A DNA stretch of 64,000 nt, taken from Corinectria fuckeliana. Lineage: Eukaryota > Ascomycota > Sordariomycetes > Hypocreales > Nectriaceae. Within the stretch, counting starts at the first letter, position 1. Each line of letters begins with the position of its first letter. A program made the position numbers and the translations under genes. This document shows positions 44,881 through 55,758 of the stretch, piece after piece. The DNA lies in NCBI GenBank assembly GCA_019137255.1, contig WPDH01000063.1:300062-364061 (forward strand), given 5' to 3'. The notes under the pieces are model-generated. The model saw nothing but the letters and a program-made list of their open reading frames with translations, was not told the origin of the DNA and did no database searches.

Positions 44881-45133
44881 TGGTAATAAAGCTGTCCATC
44901 AACGGGTTGCGATTTGCGCCTAGCTATCCGTCAAGCCTCGCCGCGATTTGTAAGCCCGGATGGATATCAGCCCCGATAGCCCTGCCCCACGCAATCCTGA
45001 TACCGCATCCATACAACGTAGTTGTCTAGTCAACTCCACACATCCTCAAACCATCGGTTCTCTTTCTTTTTGATTGCCCTCCACGTAAGCGCCTCGGACT
45101 CAGACCACCCGAGAATCTCCATTGCCGCCTCCG

Positions 45134-45400
45134 TCAGGACATTGCCAACAGACTTGGGGACTGCAGATCTCCAGGTACGCGGAACAGAGCCTCCGCGGTG
45201 GTGAGACTGGACACCTTGACGTCGTCGTAGTCGGACTTTTGAGCAATTTTGATGGGAACGTCCGGCTTCGTTTCGATGTCTAGGATTAGTAGCAGGCGGT
45301 CCACTTCCTGTGGAGGATTCTCACACCAAACCGCAAGGTGGTCGCCGGTCTTATACCTGACCTGGGCGTGGGCGGACAAGTCCACCGTCGCCTCGAGTAA
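45134..45400 (-). pseudogene. NADPH-cytochrome P450 reductase fragment
   Basis: About 85 codons on the minus strand match the connecting/FAD domain of P450 reductases: VDLSAHAQVRYKTGDHLAVW, NPPQEVDRLLLIL, KPDVPIKIAQKSDYDD and TTAEALFR; YLEICSP continues in the next frame after a shift. The flavodoxin, NADPH-binding and membrane-anchor parts are absent. Downstream on the minus strand a further frame (AAMEILGWSESEALTWRAIK, ending WFEDVWS) looks coding but was not identified. A dead fragment next to a dead P450. Confidence 0.65.
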
Positions 45401-45699
45401 GCACCCTGCTCAAGATCACCGGCACTGATTATATAGGCCCAGCATGGAATTGTCCGATGTGACGAGGCGGGATTAATGCCGTAAGCCTCTCAAGGAAGGT
45501 CAGATATGACATCCCGTCATCACCTGGTCTTGTTGAACGTATAAGAACCCGTCCTAGACAATTAATGGTGTTTTCAGCCAATCTCTTGTAACCACTTTTG
45601 GCCTCGCTGCATGTCTCTCATTCAACCTCTGTCTACGCGAGCCCCGTCGGTACTTCGTCATGCTGGGGATCATGGCTGCCGGCGTCGTGGTGTTTGTCG

Positions 45700-46187
45700 C
45701 TCCGCCAGGAAGTCGACGGCGTGCCGGAGGAAGACGAGGTCAAGGATCTGCCCTTCCAGCGCGCCTGTATCGATGAGGCCCTGCCCATCATTCCGCCGAC
45801 TTCCGCAGGCCTCCCCCGTCGAACGCCGGCCGAAAGGGCGCAGGTCCAATAGATCCCGGGCGACACGAGTCTCAGCATGACACCCTACGCGGCTCACCAC
45901 GACGCCAACATCTTCCCAGACCCCGAGACGTACAATCCTAATCGGTGGATGGACGTTCAGAAGCGGAAGCGCATGGAGCCGTTCTTCATCACCTTCTCCA
46001 CCGGCGGGCGAGGGTGCATTGGGCGCAACATTTCGTACCTGGAGCAGGTTATGGTGCTGGCTTCGTGGTCCATCACTATCAGTTTGCGCTGCAGAGTCCG
46101 GAGTCTGAGCTGCAGCGGGTTGGGGCCATTAATATTGTGGGCGGCGAGCTACCGGTGATGCTTTGGAAACGCGAGATTGCAGCGTGA
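45700..46187 (+). pseudogene. Cytochrome P450 C-terminal fragment
   Basis: The frame gives VKDLPFQRACIDEALPIIPP (K-helix region, ExxR not intact), an in-frame TAG at 45850, MTPYAAHHDANIFPDPETYN (PERF-like region), and the heme-binding loop FSTGGRGCIGRNISYLEQ with its axial cysteine. A frameshift near 46,065 follows; VVHHYQFALQSPESELQRVG and LPVMLWKREIAA continue in the next frame to TGA at 46187. The N-terminal two thirds are missing. Lesions: at least one stop and one frameshift. Confidence 0.8.
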
Positions 46188-46896
46188 ATATTTTGAGGCT
46201 GGTCAGATATATGAGTCTTATGGGGGAACTGGTACGAGCTAGGTTAACGCCATGATGCCAGCGGAATTAGACTGGTTGATGGAATGGACTTTTTATGTTA
46301 CTTTTATTCAATCCCCCCCCCAGTCATTATCAAGAAGCGAAGCAAGCCGTAGTAGATTAAACTCATGAATCCTGTATAGACAGCGGTATAAACGTACTCC
46401 CAGCAACACTCCATTAATCTCAAAGTCATTGCACTCGCCGCGATGGCTTCTCAACCCCCCTTATCAAAGACGAATTGTCTGAGATCAAACCGCCGCACTA
46501 AGATTCATCCCGACGAAAGCAGGCGGCAAAGACAACCCGGGCCTCGAAGCCGGTTTTCCCCGCAGTTCAAGTTCAGCAGCTCTATCCGCCCTTTTCTAAA
46601 GGAAGGAATATCTCGCCGGACACATGCCGGATCTAACCACCGACGACGCTGGCTTTGTCTCCGTGGGGAAGGGTGTCAGGGCCTCAACCGAGCAACCGAG
46701 GAGCCAATCACTTCTCTTTGCGTAAAGGTCCTCCAACACCATGCTCTTGAGACTTGAGGGATTGAAGCAACTCACAGTCATCATCTGCTTTACTTGCCTG
46801 ATCTCAAACCCATCTTCCTGCCTGCACCCATCTCGCCGTGGCAGATATGGAGACTAAGGGTGGATTGAGAGCCAGATCGAGGATGCCGATGCTCTT
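46188..46896. other. Intergenic; possible further transporter debris
   Basis: No gene supported. Some of 46,600-46,896 may belong to the 5' part of the sugar-transporter relic that follows. Confidence 0.35.
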
Positions 46897-47290
46897 ATGC
46901 AGTCCGTAGCCCTCATATGGTACGATTTCGGCAGCCTTATTGGCATCGTGCACTCACCGTTCATGCTTGGAGCCCCCCTGTACATATCGGAGATGGCGCG
47001 GCCCAACCTGCGCAGCCCCCTTGCTCGTGCTGGAGGCCATCAGCATCGTCTCTGGCGCCATCGTCGCCTACTGGATCAGCTACGTCGTGCAGACGGAGTG
47101 AAAGGGTATCCTGTCCGAAGTGCGGTTCCAGCACGAAATCATCCGGCGGGAGCACCCCACGGACAATGCAGTCAAGGCAGAGCTACCCCAGTGGGCGGAC
47201 ATCTTCCGCCCCAAGTATCATGTCACAAAGGCTGGACTGGCCTCAGCGCGTTCGACATCACTACGTCTATAGTACGTCAGTATTGTTGAA
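46897..47290 (+). pseudogene. MFS sugar transporter fragment
   Basis: Pieces in changing frames: GSLIGIVHSPFMLGAPLYIS and EMARPNLRSPL (the sugar-porter loop before TM5), then in the next frame LVLEAISIVSGAIVAYWISY and VVQTE, a TGA, and EVRFQHEIIRREHPTDNAVK, AELPQWADIFRPKYH. This is the cytoplasmic loop and TM5-TM7 region of a hexose/polyol transporter. At least one frameshift and two stops; both ends missing. Third dead fragment in the 45-47 kb graveyard. Confidence 0.7.
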
Positions 47291-47904
47291 GCTCTCCGTA
47301 ATCCCATAATTTATGTGTCCAACTAGGAATTTAAATGTTCTAAGCTTTCAATACCCCCACCAAGTCCGGACAATAATCATCCACAGCCTGCTTATGGCCC
47401 TTGTTGACGTCTTAGCCCAAGTAGTTTTACAATTATCCATTTCTCTTAAATGAACACTCTGCAGTCTCTCTCTGATTTCTTTATCCTGTATTATAAAAAA
47501 GGCAGCATAGATGTGACCTGGGCTAGGATCAGTGATGCGGGAATCCCCTCGACTCTAGCAGCCGTTAGGGTGGCTATTCACCCGAGGTTCTTATACTTAG
47601 ATATGTCGCTCCTGGACCTGAGGCAATGTGCTGTCTGGTCGTCCTAGCCCTTTTTGAAAGCATCGTGGGCTATAGTGCTGTTTTTTCTAGCTAAATGAGA
47701 GGACCAAGCATTCGAACCGCCACCACATGCTCAAGATAGTTGCGTTTCATCTTCTTGCATTGACGAGGCGTCTCTGGGAAGATTACAGGGGCGTCATGGC
47801 TTGACTCCCTGCAGCACGCTTCTGCAAACGAAGAGCTTCTTCACATGTCTATCCAGTACTATCATTCACCTTTGTCGTCGAAGATGCGTCTATAGTCGCC
47901 GGAG
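47291..47904. other. Intergenic
   Basis: No gene seen. Confidence 0.45.
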
Positions 47905-49620
47905 ATGCATCGCGACATCATTTGCGCCTGGCTCGAAGATCTTCAAGCATCAATGCCATCCTCTCCATCTTCACAAATCTGTCGCGAGCTTCCCACAACA
48001 ACATCCCTTCCTCCGCGAAAACGACAACTTCGAAATCCGCGTCCGATGCCCAAGTCAACCAACACTCAGCAGCAATGCTCCGCGAACAAAGTAGATGCAG
48101 AAGCATCTGAGACTCCGCACACGGGCTCTTCACTACAGCCCAAGGTTCTTATTCGTCAATCAGCGCGACAACAGGCAAGAGGTGTTGACGTGCCGGGATC
48201 ACCCACACGGCGCAGTGCTCGGAACGCGCGCGCAACAACACGATCCTGTTCCAGGGGAGAGAGTTCGCTTGTCCAATCACACGCCGATTCCCACGAAATC
48301 GACATCGACGTCGACGAACCAAATCCAGACTGCCAAGCGACTCCTTGCCCTTCCAAAGCCGGAGCCAAATCCGCCAGCATCCCGTCCGATGCACCTACAA
48401 GCAACTTCAGCAAGGTTCTCGCCAGCGACGACACACTCTTCCATCAGTCTGCCAGCACCACCAGCTCCAAAACCTCCATATATAACCAGTCATCGACCAA
48501 GAGATCCACGAGTCCCGTCAAGAGGCTGATAACGCTGCGAGACGTGGGTGGCGGGATATTCTACGAAGATCTCAACTGCAACCAGATGCACATCGGCATC
48601 GGAGGCCAGGAGCTGTATGAAGACTTGAACGACGTCGCGAACAAGGTGGGTATCTTGCCGGCAAGCATCCGTCACGAGATCTCGACGGCGGAACCTGCGA
48701 CACGGATACGAGATTTCCAGTTAGACACTAAAGAAGGCCGGAATCGCAATCGGGGGATCTGCTACAAGAGTTGTCACAAATCACGCAAATCAACCGATTA
48801 TCTCGGCGGTGTGAGCGAGATCTCGAGGGCGAAGCTGAGTGGAATAATGCGGTGCATTCAACTGTCCTGCGACTCGCCCTAGGTACCGAGGATGAGGAGG
48901 TTGGTGTGAGATACATGTTGGTTTAACCTTTCTTTCTACTGGAACTGCGGGTTTCTCTCTATACAAACACTGACATGGCCTTCATAAACCAGCACGAACG
49001 CTAAGATCGATTTTCGATATGTCCCGCAGCTCACTTCCGGCCTGGCAGCCTCATCAAAAATGATAGACTATGTACTTTTCATTGGTGATGAGCAGGACCC
49101 AAACTTGGTTGATGATGTCGCTCCCTCTAGGCCTCAGAGTACACTATCTTGTGACATCTCCAACTTGATCACGAACTCAAACGACTCTATCAACCACATT
49201 CCTTACACAGCGCTACGCCACCGCCCCATCAGCATCAGCATAGAGACCAAGACCATTACCCGGACTGAAGAAGAGGCTCGTGTGCAGCTGGGTGTTTGGG
49301 TCGCCTCACAAATCAATCGAATCAGACACCTGGGACTCGAACACGACACCGACTTAGATGACATCTTGCAACAGATGGTGTTTCCACTGCTTTATGTCAA
49401 CTCATCACAGTGGAGTGTGCTTTTTGCGCGCCCTTTCTTGCAGCCAAGGCAGGCTAGAACACAGGGCATCAAGATTGTGATTTACCGAGGACTCACTCTA
49501 GGCGATACCGCATCTTTGGTTGGGACGTATCAGCTCCTCTGCGGACTTCGAATATTACGGAACTGGGCTGATGTAGTATTCAGAGGATGGTGGCGGGACA
49601 TCGTTGAAGCTTTGCCCTGA
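47905..49620 (+). pseudogene. Fungal PD-(D/E)XK nuclease-like protein with a one-base frameshift
   Basis: Starts MHRDIICAWLEDLQ, followed by about 200 residues of Ser/Arg-rich disordered sequence and the conserved LNDVANKVGILPASIRHEI. Near 48,735 the frame must shift (one base missing in gaaggccgg) to continue as PESQSGDLLQELSQITQINR and EAEWNNAVHSTVLRLALG. An intron (donor AT|GTTGGT near 48,915, acceptor near 48,993) then leads to TNAKIDFRYVPQL and MIDYVLFIGDEQDPN. The nuclease-like core has YTALRHRPISISIETKT (the E-x-K of PD-(D/E)XK) and EEEARVQLGVWVASQINRI. It ends IVEALP-TGA at 49620. Such proteins are widespread fungal orphans of unknown role. Either a recent pseudogene or an assembly error. 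Confidence 0.7.
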
Positions 49621-50100
49621 TTAGAGTTAATCGAGTCGATAGCAAAGGCCGTCATAGCTAATACCCAATTTAAATCTAGTAAAATTAATTCAACGCTCAA
49701 GGACGTCAGGATCGGCCAGAACACCACCACGAACACTGCGACGGGCGCATCGTTCCAAGCGCCTGTCGTAGCGAGTGCCCTCGGCGCGGCAAAACATGAC
49801 GAGCGAAGATCTGGTCGACTCACGACTGTCAATCGTAGCTGCGTCGCCGCCAACGAGTTCGTGCAAAAGATCGGCATCCTTGGGATGCGAGAAAAAGCGG
49901 AGTATTCAATATCTCGCGGCCTAGGAAGATCGGCAAAAGCACGCGCTGTGTCTGCTTGAGAGGGCTCCCAGCTGTAGGCGCTAATCAATGATGCCCGGCA
50001 CCTCCGGCCCTCTCCTCCCGGAGTGGAGTTCTGTTTCGGCACGGAAGGTCAATGATAAGTGGGACTAACGTCGGCGCGTGGTAGTTTATTTTTGGACCCT
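49621..50100 (+). other. Open frame continuing past the PD-(D/E)XK stop
   Basis: In the same frame as the upstream gene, about 110 codons without a stop follow the TGA at 49620: ELIESIAKAVIANTQFKSSK, VASALGAAKHDERRSGR, FVQKIGILGMREKAEYS, to a TGA near 49,960. It may be a former C-terminal extension or a separate relic. Not recognised. Confidence 0.35.
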
Positions 50101-50339
50101 TGCCTCGCCTGTTGGCTATAAGTAGGTTCAACTCTCCTCGTAGGCCAAGGAATACCTCTTCTTCAAACTACACGAACAAGACGAATCTGACATATTGGCC
50201 TCTAGATGAGTGCATTGAGAAAATGAAATCTGGGCTGTCGGATATGATTGAAGGTGTCGACGCTGTTGACGCAAAACTGAGAAGAATTGAAACGTCTGTC
50301 TTGGAAGTGCGATCTGCTTTGGAACGACAAAAAGTCAAC

Positions 50340-50405
50340 TTTCAGCAACTTCTGACCTATGGGTGTGCGCTATTTTGTCTACCTGGCGTCAAGAGAAAGA
50401 GAAAA
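50340..50405 (+). repeat. Imperfect direct repeat, copy 1
   Basis: ttctgacctatgggtgtgcg...attttgtctacctggcgtcaag followed by an AG-rich run. Copy 2 at 50,511-50,576 has ttctgaccagtgggtgggtg...attttgtcaaccaggggcaaag and then an AGAG run. Translated, both give a (I/L)LT.G...FC.PG.KR pattern. Confidence 0.6.
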
Positions 50406-50510
50406 AAAGGCTTCCATCCAATGTGGTACTTTTCTTTTGATGCTCATCACAACAATGGCTGATCTTTGCAGGCCCAGGTGCAACATGCATGTTCGAGTAC
50501 AGCAGCTCAC

Positions 50511-50576
50511 CTTTCCACAAATTCTGACCAGTGGGTGGGTGATATTTTGTCAACCAGGGGCAAAGAGAGAGAGAGA
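50511..50576 (+). repeat. Imperfect direct repeat, copy 2
   Basis: Second copy of the 60-bp unit, about 170 bp after the first, roughly 75% identical by eye. Both end in a purine-only (AG)n-like run. Confidence 0.6.
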
Positions 50577-51053
50577 GGAGAATCTTGGATCCAACTTCTC
50601 TTAATCCTAGGTGCAAGAGCTGAAAGGTTGGTACTAAAGCAGCAGCGAAATGTATCTTGATAGAGTTAGAATTTAGTCTATTAAGCCCGCCCTCGCTGTG
50701 TGGACTTCCTTAGGGTCGCTCAGAGGATGCTCAGGAGATCTCACGCGCTAAGCAAGAGGCCAACCTAGTGAGGAAATCTTACAACGCAAGTTTGGGAATA
50801 CACTATATACTGTTTCCACAACCACCACTCCACAAAGTTCGACTCCATGTATCAAGCATATTGGCTTTACGCACTGTGCTGCATGTAACCGAGGTAGATC
50901 TAACTTGTTGCAGTTTTAGTGTGATGAGGCAATCTGGGGCTGTGACTTGCTGGTCTTGTGCGGGGAACTGCATTCATATGGTCTACAACTCGGCGAACTG
51001 CTTCCTCAATAGGCCGTTTCCGCCGTAGAGCAACCTCTTCTACTTTTTCTGCC

Positions 51054-53323
51054 ATGGCTCCGCAATCTCGTGCGCGTACTGTCCCATGCGACAAGTGCAG
51101 AGGTTAGTAGTGTGTCGGTGAAGTCTTTTGATCATCGCAAGCTCACAGAGGCTGGCCATCTACAGAAAAGCACCTGAAATGTAAGCTGGTTCATACACAC
51201 CGCCATTGTAGGAATGCCTAACAATGAGCAGGCGATGGCGGGGCTCCTTGTGCCAACTGCGACAAGACATCCGCCAGCTGTGTCCGCGTAGCCAGGCGAT
51301 TCCGAGTCAAACGCTTGATCGCATCTGAAAACAGCTTCAAGTTCGACCCCAATCAGACCTGGATCCAGACAACCGGTCAAAGTAATTAAGCACGACCGAT
51401 GTTTGACATGACTTCGGTGGCTGATAAACCCTAGAGCAACGGCAAAACCAGCTCTCCATCATCGCTGAGTCCGATGGCTCCCGCAATCGCACGACTCGAA
51501 AATCTACATCCGCCACAGGCGACAGGCGGGCAAGTAGTCCGAGTACTGCTGCGGTACTGTTGCAGTCGTTCTCTGGATGCGAAGAACAGGGCCAAGATGA
51601 AAAATATCAAGACACATCGCCAGCTGCAAGCCGAGACGAAGGACACTTTAGACTTCCTAGCATTCAGAACGTTTTCGCAGACAAAGCCGTGAGACTTCCT
51701 CGACTGTCTACGCCAACTGCTTCAATCTACGACAAGACCTCGAGTCGCGTCTGTACACTTCCAGGTTTATATCCCGCGTGGCAGCAGCGACAGCCAACTA
51801 GTTCATCGACAGTCTCTACGGATCTCGCAAGTCCCCGGATAGGCTCTCCATACGCCAAGAGAGGCCTTTCCCATCGAGACATCCCGGACAGTTCGGGTTC
51901 AGACTATGGAATACCGCTTTCAATATGGGGAGCCTCCGGAGAAGTCGACGCACCGTCCTTGGATCTGCTGGAAGGATGTCTGGTGCGCTGCTTCATCGAG
52001 AGATTAGCCTTATCAGTGAGTGCTTCCAATACTCTTTTCAGTAGCCGTCCTCAAGACTCCACAGCTAAACAGGCCTGAACAGTTCGATACAAGTGACAGA
52101 GATCACCACTATCTCAATGTGGTACCTGTCCGTGCCATGTACAGTCCGTTGCTACTGAATGCCATATGTGCCGCATCAGCTAGGTATCTCTCCCGAGTCT
52201 GTTCTCGTCGAGACCATCACGATATTTTAGACTACAATGGAACCCAGCTCCCAGATCTCACCGACGAATCAGCAATACACTATCACAACAAGTGCATATC
52301 GTATCTCATGAACGTGTCCGCGGACCCTGCCAGTTCATGCAGCGACGACGCTCTAACAGCCATCACCATTCTTCGCTACCACGAGCAGGTCGATAGTAAG
52401 CCCCTCTCTAGGACGCCACAGACGAGTTCTGACATTTAATAAGCACACTTCACTGGTATAGACAGTGAAACATTCTCAATAGCAGTGCAGGCTGTTTTTT
52501 TCAAGCCTAGCAGGAAGCTTCCGCTGGACTATGGCGCCTTACCCTGCAACCGCCCCGGGACCGAAACATATTTGCTGCATCAATGCCGTCTTTGAGGCAC
52601 TCGGCTTGCTTGATAGCTCTTAGACAGGAGATCTGGTCCGTTCTCATCCACCGTCGACCATTCCGGCTGCCCATTCTCGCTGCAGACGACTATGCCAGCT
52701 TCGACGACACACTGGCAGCCGACGACCACGACTGGACCAACGTCGTCATTTTCTGGTGCGCCCACGTCCTCAAGTTTTGCTTCAGCGACAATGGAATCAC
52801 CACAGCCGAGGACAAGAGAACGAGGACCGAGCAGTGGGACTTACTCAAGGCGTTCGAGAAGAACTGGGACGAGCGGCCGCCGCCGCATTTCGCGCCCCTT
52901 TACTACCGCGAGAGAAACCCAAGCCAAGGCCGCTATTTCCCCAAGATCTGGCTCGCGAATCAGTCCCAGGTCATGGCCCTGCAGCACGTGGAGCTGGCTC
53001 GCATTGTCCTCGCCGTCCACGACTCGAAGCTCCAGTGCATCGGTATCGGGGCCAGCGCGGCGTACCAAGTTCTCGAAGAGGTGCTGCGGCAGTCGACGAG
53101 ACGAATATGCGCTTTGGCCTTGAGCGATGAGAAGTTCCAGGCTGCTATGGTCACGGCGGGTGTGGGCATCTCGATGTGTGGCGAGTACTTCCACGACGCC
53201 GGTGAGCAAGCGGCTATCATAGGGCTCCTGTCAATGTTAGAGAGGGAACATGCTTGGCCAACTAGCACCGCAGTAAGTTCTCTTCAGACGGCATGGAATG
53301 AGCACAGAACAAGGAATACTTGA
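51054..53323 (+). pseudogene. Zn2Cys6 fungal transcription factor, disrupted
   Basis: N-terminal binuclear zinc cluster assembled from three exons: 51054-51102 (MAPQSRARTVPCDKCR), a 15-nt exon 51166-51180 (EKHLK) and 51232-51381 (CDGGAPCANCDKTSASCVRV). All six cysteines are present with C-x2-C-x6-C-x5-C-x2-C-x6-C spacing, followed by the basic RRFRVKRL linker. Exons 51435-52015, 52083-52395 and from 52462 encode the fungal-specific regulatory domain (DRDHHYLNVVPVRAMYSPLL; ALTAITILRYHEQVD; SLRHSACLIALRQEIWSVLI). In the last exon a seven-T run at 52495-52501 is one T short of keeping frame, and a TAG at 52508 then blocks the correct frame (CAG would fit). The remaining 270 codons to 53323 are open. 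So the DNA-binding part is intact, the effector part broken by two adjacent lesions, or the run is mis-assembled. Target genes unknown. Confidence 0.75.
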
Positions 53324-53685
53324 GGGGTCAGGTGGAAGAGTCGGAGAAAGTATCACAAAGTACTATAGGTAATGAGAGTCACACTCACTATACTCTGTTC
53401 ACCACTCAGTGCATCTTAGCTAGTAAGTGTCACCATGTACACGCATCGTAACTGATACTTAAAGATGTTATCACGAACTCTTGTTGTCCCTAGGGCTGTC
53501 ATGGATGAAGTGGAAAAATCTGACAAAGTGCCGGTTGTTGTTACAGCTAGCATTCGCCACCCGAGCAGGCAGCTAGCTAGAAATTCTGATATCTATTACC
53601 AGCGTAGTTTCTTCCAAGCCTGGTTCGGAAACATTCACGCTTAGTTCTTTCCCCTCCATGCCCTTCTAGATCATGCATGTCTTCT
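53324..53685. other. Convergent intergenic spacer
   Basis: Between the ends of the zinc-cluster gene and the oxidoreductase; no gene seen. Confidence 0.5.
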
Positions 53686-55194
53686 TCAAAGATGGTACTC
53701 CTCGGCCTTGTTCACCTTGACACCCCGTCTTTCCCAAACGCGGGTGATGCTCATATCTGCTTCACCGCTAGATTCAATTAGTATGCTAGTTGGGTCCGCA
53801 GTCTAATAAGAATGACTCACTCATCCTTCATGTTGACAACCGGCTCAGTCGCACCGCTCTTAGTGTCAGGGTTCCGGAAAATCATGTTCTTTGTCTGTCC
53901 ATCCCATTAGCCTCATCTCTCGACTACGTGAGTATCTGATGCTTACCAAGCCTAGGCTAAGGTGGATAGCAGGAGGTGTCACGACAATATTCTCACTCGG
54001 TTGTCGACCCGCAATCATGGCAAGGATGTTATCAGCAACAACCTTCGCCTGACCAGCCCCGGGACGGGCCGCTTTGTGGGCACCACTGTCAGCAATGTCG
54101 CCGGCAGCAAACAAGTTGGGATACTTGGGATCCTGGAACTGAAGAGTTGGGAGGACATTGATGAACCCGTTCGCAGGGTTCAAGAGCGAGGTGCCGGCGG
54201 TGGGCTCGAGGGTGTCCAAGAACTGGTTGTTCGGGATCTGACCCGTCGCGGTAATGACCAGGTCTGTGGGAACCTTACGGCCGTCCTTGAGTTCTAGCTC
54301 AAAGTTGCTTCCATCGTTGGGAAACCCAGCTGAGGGCACCACAGCACGGGTACCGGTAATGACGCTTGAGGGATGAAATGTTAGCTCTAGGACATGGCAG
54401 AGAGCGGGCAGTTCTTACTTCACGCCGAGCTCGGTGAAACGGTTTCTGATGATTTCATCCATCTTGGGGTGGTAGAGCGGCATGAGCCGATCTCGCGAGT
54501 GAACCAGAGTAACGCTCTTCTCGGGATAGATCTCCTTCAGGTCCGTTGCCATTTGCACTCCGACGGCGCCGCCGCCCACAATGACGATGGACTTGGCATT
54601 CTTGACTCCTGCCTGGTAGGTCTTGAAGTAGTTGATGGACGAGGCCTTGTCGTCATGCTCCATAGACCCAGGGGCCGGAAGACGTGTACCTGTCGTGACG
54701 ATGCAGTACTCGAATGGGAGCTTGTTAGACCCTTGCCAGGCTCTGTCGAGGACCAGGTGGTCCGATGCGAGAGAGACAGTTCTAGCTCTTACCACCGCAT
54801 GCTGAGTAGGATCAGGGGCGGAAGAGAACACCCCAGAATAGGGAATGAATGCTTTATGCTCATGACTAGGCAGGATGGCGAACCGTGGCTATCATTTAAA
54901 GTAAGCAGATGTTTCCAGAACCGTCATTCTACTCACAAACGCGAACAGATGGTGGAAATGGCTGTGGGGCTCTACTAAGAGCACCTATTGATCACTATCA
55001 GAACGTGTTTGATCGGGGGCCTGTGGCTGGGGTGTCATAATTACTCGGTGAGTCTTGGGGAGAGTGGTCGCCAATTCTTTGATCGTCGCCTAGGATCTCG
55101 CGTTAGCTTCGCGATGAGGATGAGATATTCCCAAACACACCAGTCCGACGTAGGAACCGCCAAGAACGACGACGTTTTTAATTGCTCCAGCCAT
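53686..55194 (-). CDS. AMID/AIF-like FAD-dependent NAD(P)H oxidoreductase
   Basis: Flavoprotein of the AMID/FSP1-type (apoptosis-inducing-factor-like) NADH:quinone oxidoreductase family. Seven exons (minus): 55194-55141, 55089-55045, 54984-54937, 54888-54419, 54364-53947, 53894-53821, 53767-53686; every junction is in phase, giving 396 aa, the usual size. Motifs: FAD Rossmann AIKNVVVLGGSYVG at the N-terminus; LLVEPHSHFHHLFAFPRFA; the second Rossmann KSIVIVGGGAVGVQMATDL for NAD(P)H; DLVITATGQIPNN; and the FAD-closing PNLFAAGDIAD. The tail ITRVWERRGVKVNKAEEYHL contains no targeting signal. It may act at lipid droplets or mitochondrial surface (family knowledge, not shown here). TATA-like repeat about 90 bp upstream. 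Confidence 0.92.
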
Positions 55195-55280
55195 TTCTTA
55201 GATATTGAGATTACCTCAGTGAATATGAGAATTGACCTTATCAATCAAAGGGGGGGAAGAAACAAATAGAAGAGCCCAAA

Positions 55281-55290
55281 TATATATATA
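55281..55290 (-). promoter_or_regulatory. TATA-rich element upstream of the AMID-like gene
   Basis: TATATATATA 87 bp upstream of the ATG at 55194. Confidence 0.45.
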
Positions 55291-55758
55291 GCGTCAATGT
55301 TAGTTGCCGTGCCGAGGCCTTTTATATCAGCGGGTAGACGAGCGGGTGTACGGATATACGGAGGTCCGAAGCCATCGCCGAGCTCGGTCTTTGTTGGCGT
55401 CGGCCATTTCGATGTCGGGTGAGACGTGGGCCACAAGCCGCGAGCCGCGACTCGCGAGTCAGGTTGGCGATTCGTCATCAAATGGTCAGGCCAAGAAGGT
55501 CAGATGAGTTTTCTTCAAGGCCGAAGCCGTATCTGTGTGAGTTTCTAGTGGGTTATTATGGCGTCTGAACTCCAAGTGACAGGCATCGAATACCATTTAC
55601 GTCAAACATAAAGATCAATTCGTTGAGAGGCTGACAGGTTTACGAATAATGACACGCTGTCAGGTCGAAGGACAAGGGCGGCTCGTGGAAAGCAAGCGTC
55701 TTCATAGTAGTGCTGATCCTTCAAAATGCTGGAAAAGCTGCCATTGCATGATTCTAGT
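55291..55758. other. Intergenic
   Basis: No gene seen. Confidence 0.45.

Larger units (their letters stand above)
50101..51053 (+). other. Possible small coiled-coil ORF and an imperfect direct repeat
   Basis: A 120-codon frame at 50100-50462 includes IEKMKSGLSDMIEGVDAVDA and LRRIETSVLEVRSALERQ, which could form a coiled coil, but its start is CTG/ATG-ambiguous and it has no family. It contains the first copy of the 60-bp repeat annotated separately. 50,650-51,053 is the promoter of the zinc-cluster gene. Confidence 0.35.

Noticed and set aside
45134..46187. P450 and reductase fragments as a fused CYP505-type gene
   Set aside because: The two pieces lie on opposite strands, so they are separate relics.
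49530..50042. 170-codon minus-strand frame
   Set aside because: Starts at GTG; antisense to an open frame that continues the PD-(D/E)XK gene.
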